Below the pieces are notes generated by a model. The model saw nothing but the letters and a program-made list of their open reading frames with translations, was not told the origin of the DNA and made no database searches. A DNA stretch of 64,000 nucleotides from an uncultured Thalassotalea sp. (lineage in GTDB: Bacteria > Pseudomonadota > Gammaproteobacteria > Enterobacterales > Alteromonadaceae). Every line of letters begins with the position of its first letter. Position 1 is the stretch's first letter. Location of the stretch: contig CANLNK010000001.1 in the NCBI GenBank assembly GCA_947492575.1, positions 930,001 to 994,000 of the forward strand, in the 5' to 3' direction. The translations under genes and the position numbers were made by a program. Below are positions 63,502-64,000 of the stretch, one piece after another.

Positions 63502-63540
63502 GAGCAGTTGGTGTTAGTCAGTCGCTAACTGCTCATTTTT
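63502..63540 (+). terminator. Intrinsic terminator after the sigma operon
   Basis: GAGCAGTT / AACTGCTC stem with a 17-base loop, followed by a T-run. Confidence 0.75.
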
Positions 63541-63849
63541 ATCAACCGCCCTACATCCTCCTGCATCATGTTACTCGTTAGCTTTACTAGGTCAGCTGCT
63601 TTGGTTGAGCGTTAATTTGGTTGAATGTGACATATAGTTGCGCTTTTTTTAACCATGCGCTTAGATAATAAATAGACGGCGTAAGCAAGGGCATAGTTAT
63701 CTCAATCTAGCTGTTTAAGTTTAATTGTTTAAGTCTAGTTGTTTTAGTTTGGTTATTTCAGCTGAAGTAGCGCTTAAATGTAAGGGCCCAATTGATAGCT
63801 AGCCTGTGTCCCCAAATTGAACTGATGTCACGTTAAAAGAATAACTATT
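63541..63849. other. Intergenic region (309 bases)
   Basis: T-rich, with imperfect repeats of a TAGTTGTTTAAGTTT-like unit from about 63706 to 63760. No gene was seen. It presumably carries the promoter of the next gene. Confidence 0.35.
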
Positions 63850-64000
63850 ATGAGTAACGGCAACACCTTTATCGCAGCAAACGGCGAAGTTTATATCGAT
63901 AAGAAACGATATGCTTGGCTATTTTCCTTCTTAATTCCTGCTACGAATGTTGCGGGTCCACTGTTATATATGCAGTCGGGAAAAGAACTTCATTTGTGGT
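63850..64000 (+). CDS. N-terminal fragment of AlkB-like alkane monooxygenase
   Basis: The window ends in this gene after 50 codons. The visible part reads GEVYIDKKRYAWLFSFLIPA then TNVAGPLLYMQSGKELHLW, resembling the first membrane segment of AlkB-type non-heme di-iron alkane 1-monooxygenases (Y-V/I-D-x-K-R-x-x-W start). The His-box motifs lie outside the window. A related desaturase-fold enzyme remains possible. Confidence 0.6.
   Translation, partial: MSNGNTFIAANGEVYIDKKRYAWLFSFLIPATNVAGPLLYMQSGKELHLW

Noticed and set aside
1-64000. CRISPR array, tRNA or rRNA genes, prophage
   Set aside because: No regularly spaced repeats, no cloverleaf-like or rRNA sequence and no phage structural genes were recognised by reading both strands.

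Overview
The window looks like a chromosome segment of a marine gammaproteobacterium of the order Alteromonadales (Colwelliaceae, Thalassotalea or Pseudoalteromonas-like). This is inferred from the AT-rich coding style, the protein families, the eukaryotic-type AdoMet decarboxylase beside spermidine synthase, and a MITE-like element bounded by ATACCAATTG-type ends. No rRNA, tRNA, CRISPR array, prophage or complete insertion sequence was seen. The assignment rests on recognition only; no search was run.

Layout. 1-9.4 kb: end of tilS, a dicarboxylate/cation symporter, a Cache-domain chemoreceptor, a lone periplasmic binding protein, astB without the rest of its pathway, a MITE-like repeat, and an SPFH membrane protein with a small ribbon-helix-helix protein behind a perfect 22-bp inverted repeat. 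9.7-15.8 kb: a small exported protein, an AraC regulator, an alpha/beta hydrolase, an M28 peptidase, and a TetR regulator facing an AhpD-like protein with three copies of a TGAACGATCGTTCA operator. 15.9-23.8 kb: a LysR regulator diverging from a complete RND efflux operon (adaptor, pump, outer-membrane factor) plus an MDR oxidoreductase.

23.8-33.6 kb: a YbbA/YbbP-like ABC exporter, a DinB-fold protein, a decayed copy of a DJ-1/PfpI gene, two small exported proteins, the intact DJ-1/PfpI-TPR gene, and an OmpR-type response regulator with its kinase. The ABC operon, the DJ-1 pseudogene and the intact DJ-1 gene share an 11-bp-phased TTTCACA direct repeat upstream, suggesting one regulon of the adjacent two-component system.

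33.8-39.4 kb: a GAF-AAA-Fis sigma-54 activator diverging from a tightly coupled five-gene operon (small protein, S41 lipoprotein, membrane protein, NmrA-like protein, flavodoxin-like reductase). The intergenic region holds three TTGT-N8-ACAA sites and a plausible -24/-12 promoter. This is the best candidate for an undescribed system in the window.

39.5-48.8 kb: accessory genes, including a serine beta-lactamase-like protein, two further S41 proteins (one split by a run of nine G), a LysR/SnoaL pair, an EamA transporter, a GlxA-type regulator and a cupin gene broken by five copies of a heptanucleotide repeat. 48.8-57.6 kb: two hypothetical genes, an aspartoacylase-family protein, then a polyamine cluster: AdoMet decarboxylase and spermidine synthase on the minus strand, agmatinase and arginine decarboxylase on the plus strand. 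Together these would convert arginine through agmatine and putrescine to spermidine. 57.9-64 kb: a DUF1800/DUF1501 export pair diverging from an ECF sigma factor, anti-sigma factor and PDZ protein, then the start of an AlkB-like monooxygenase cut by the window edge.
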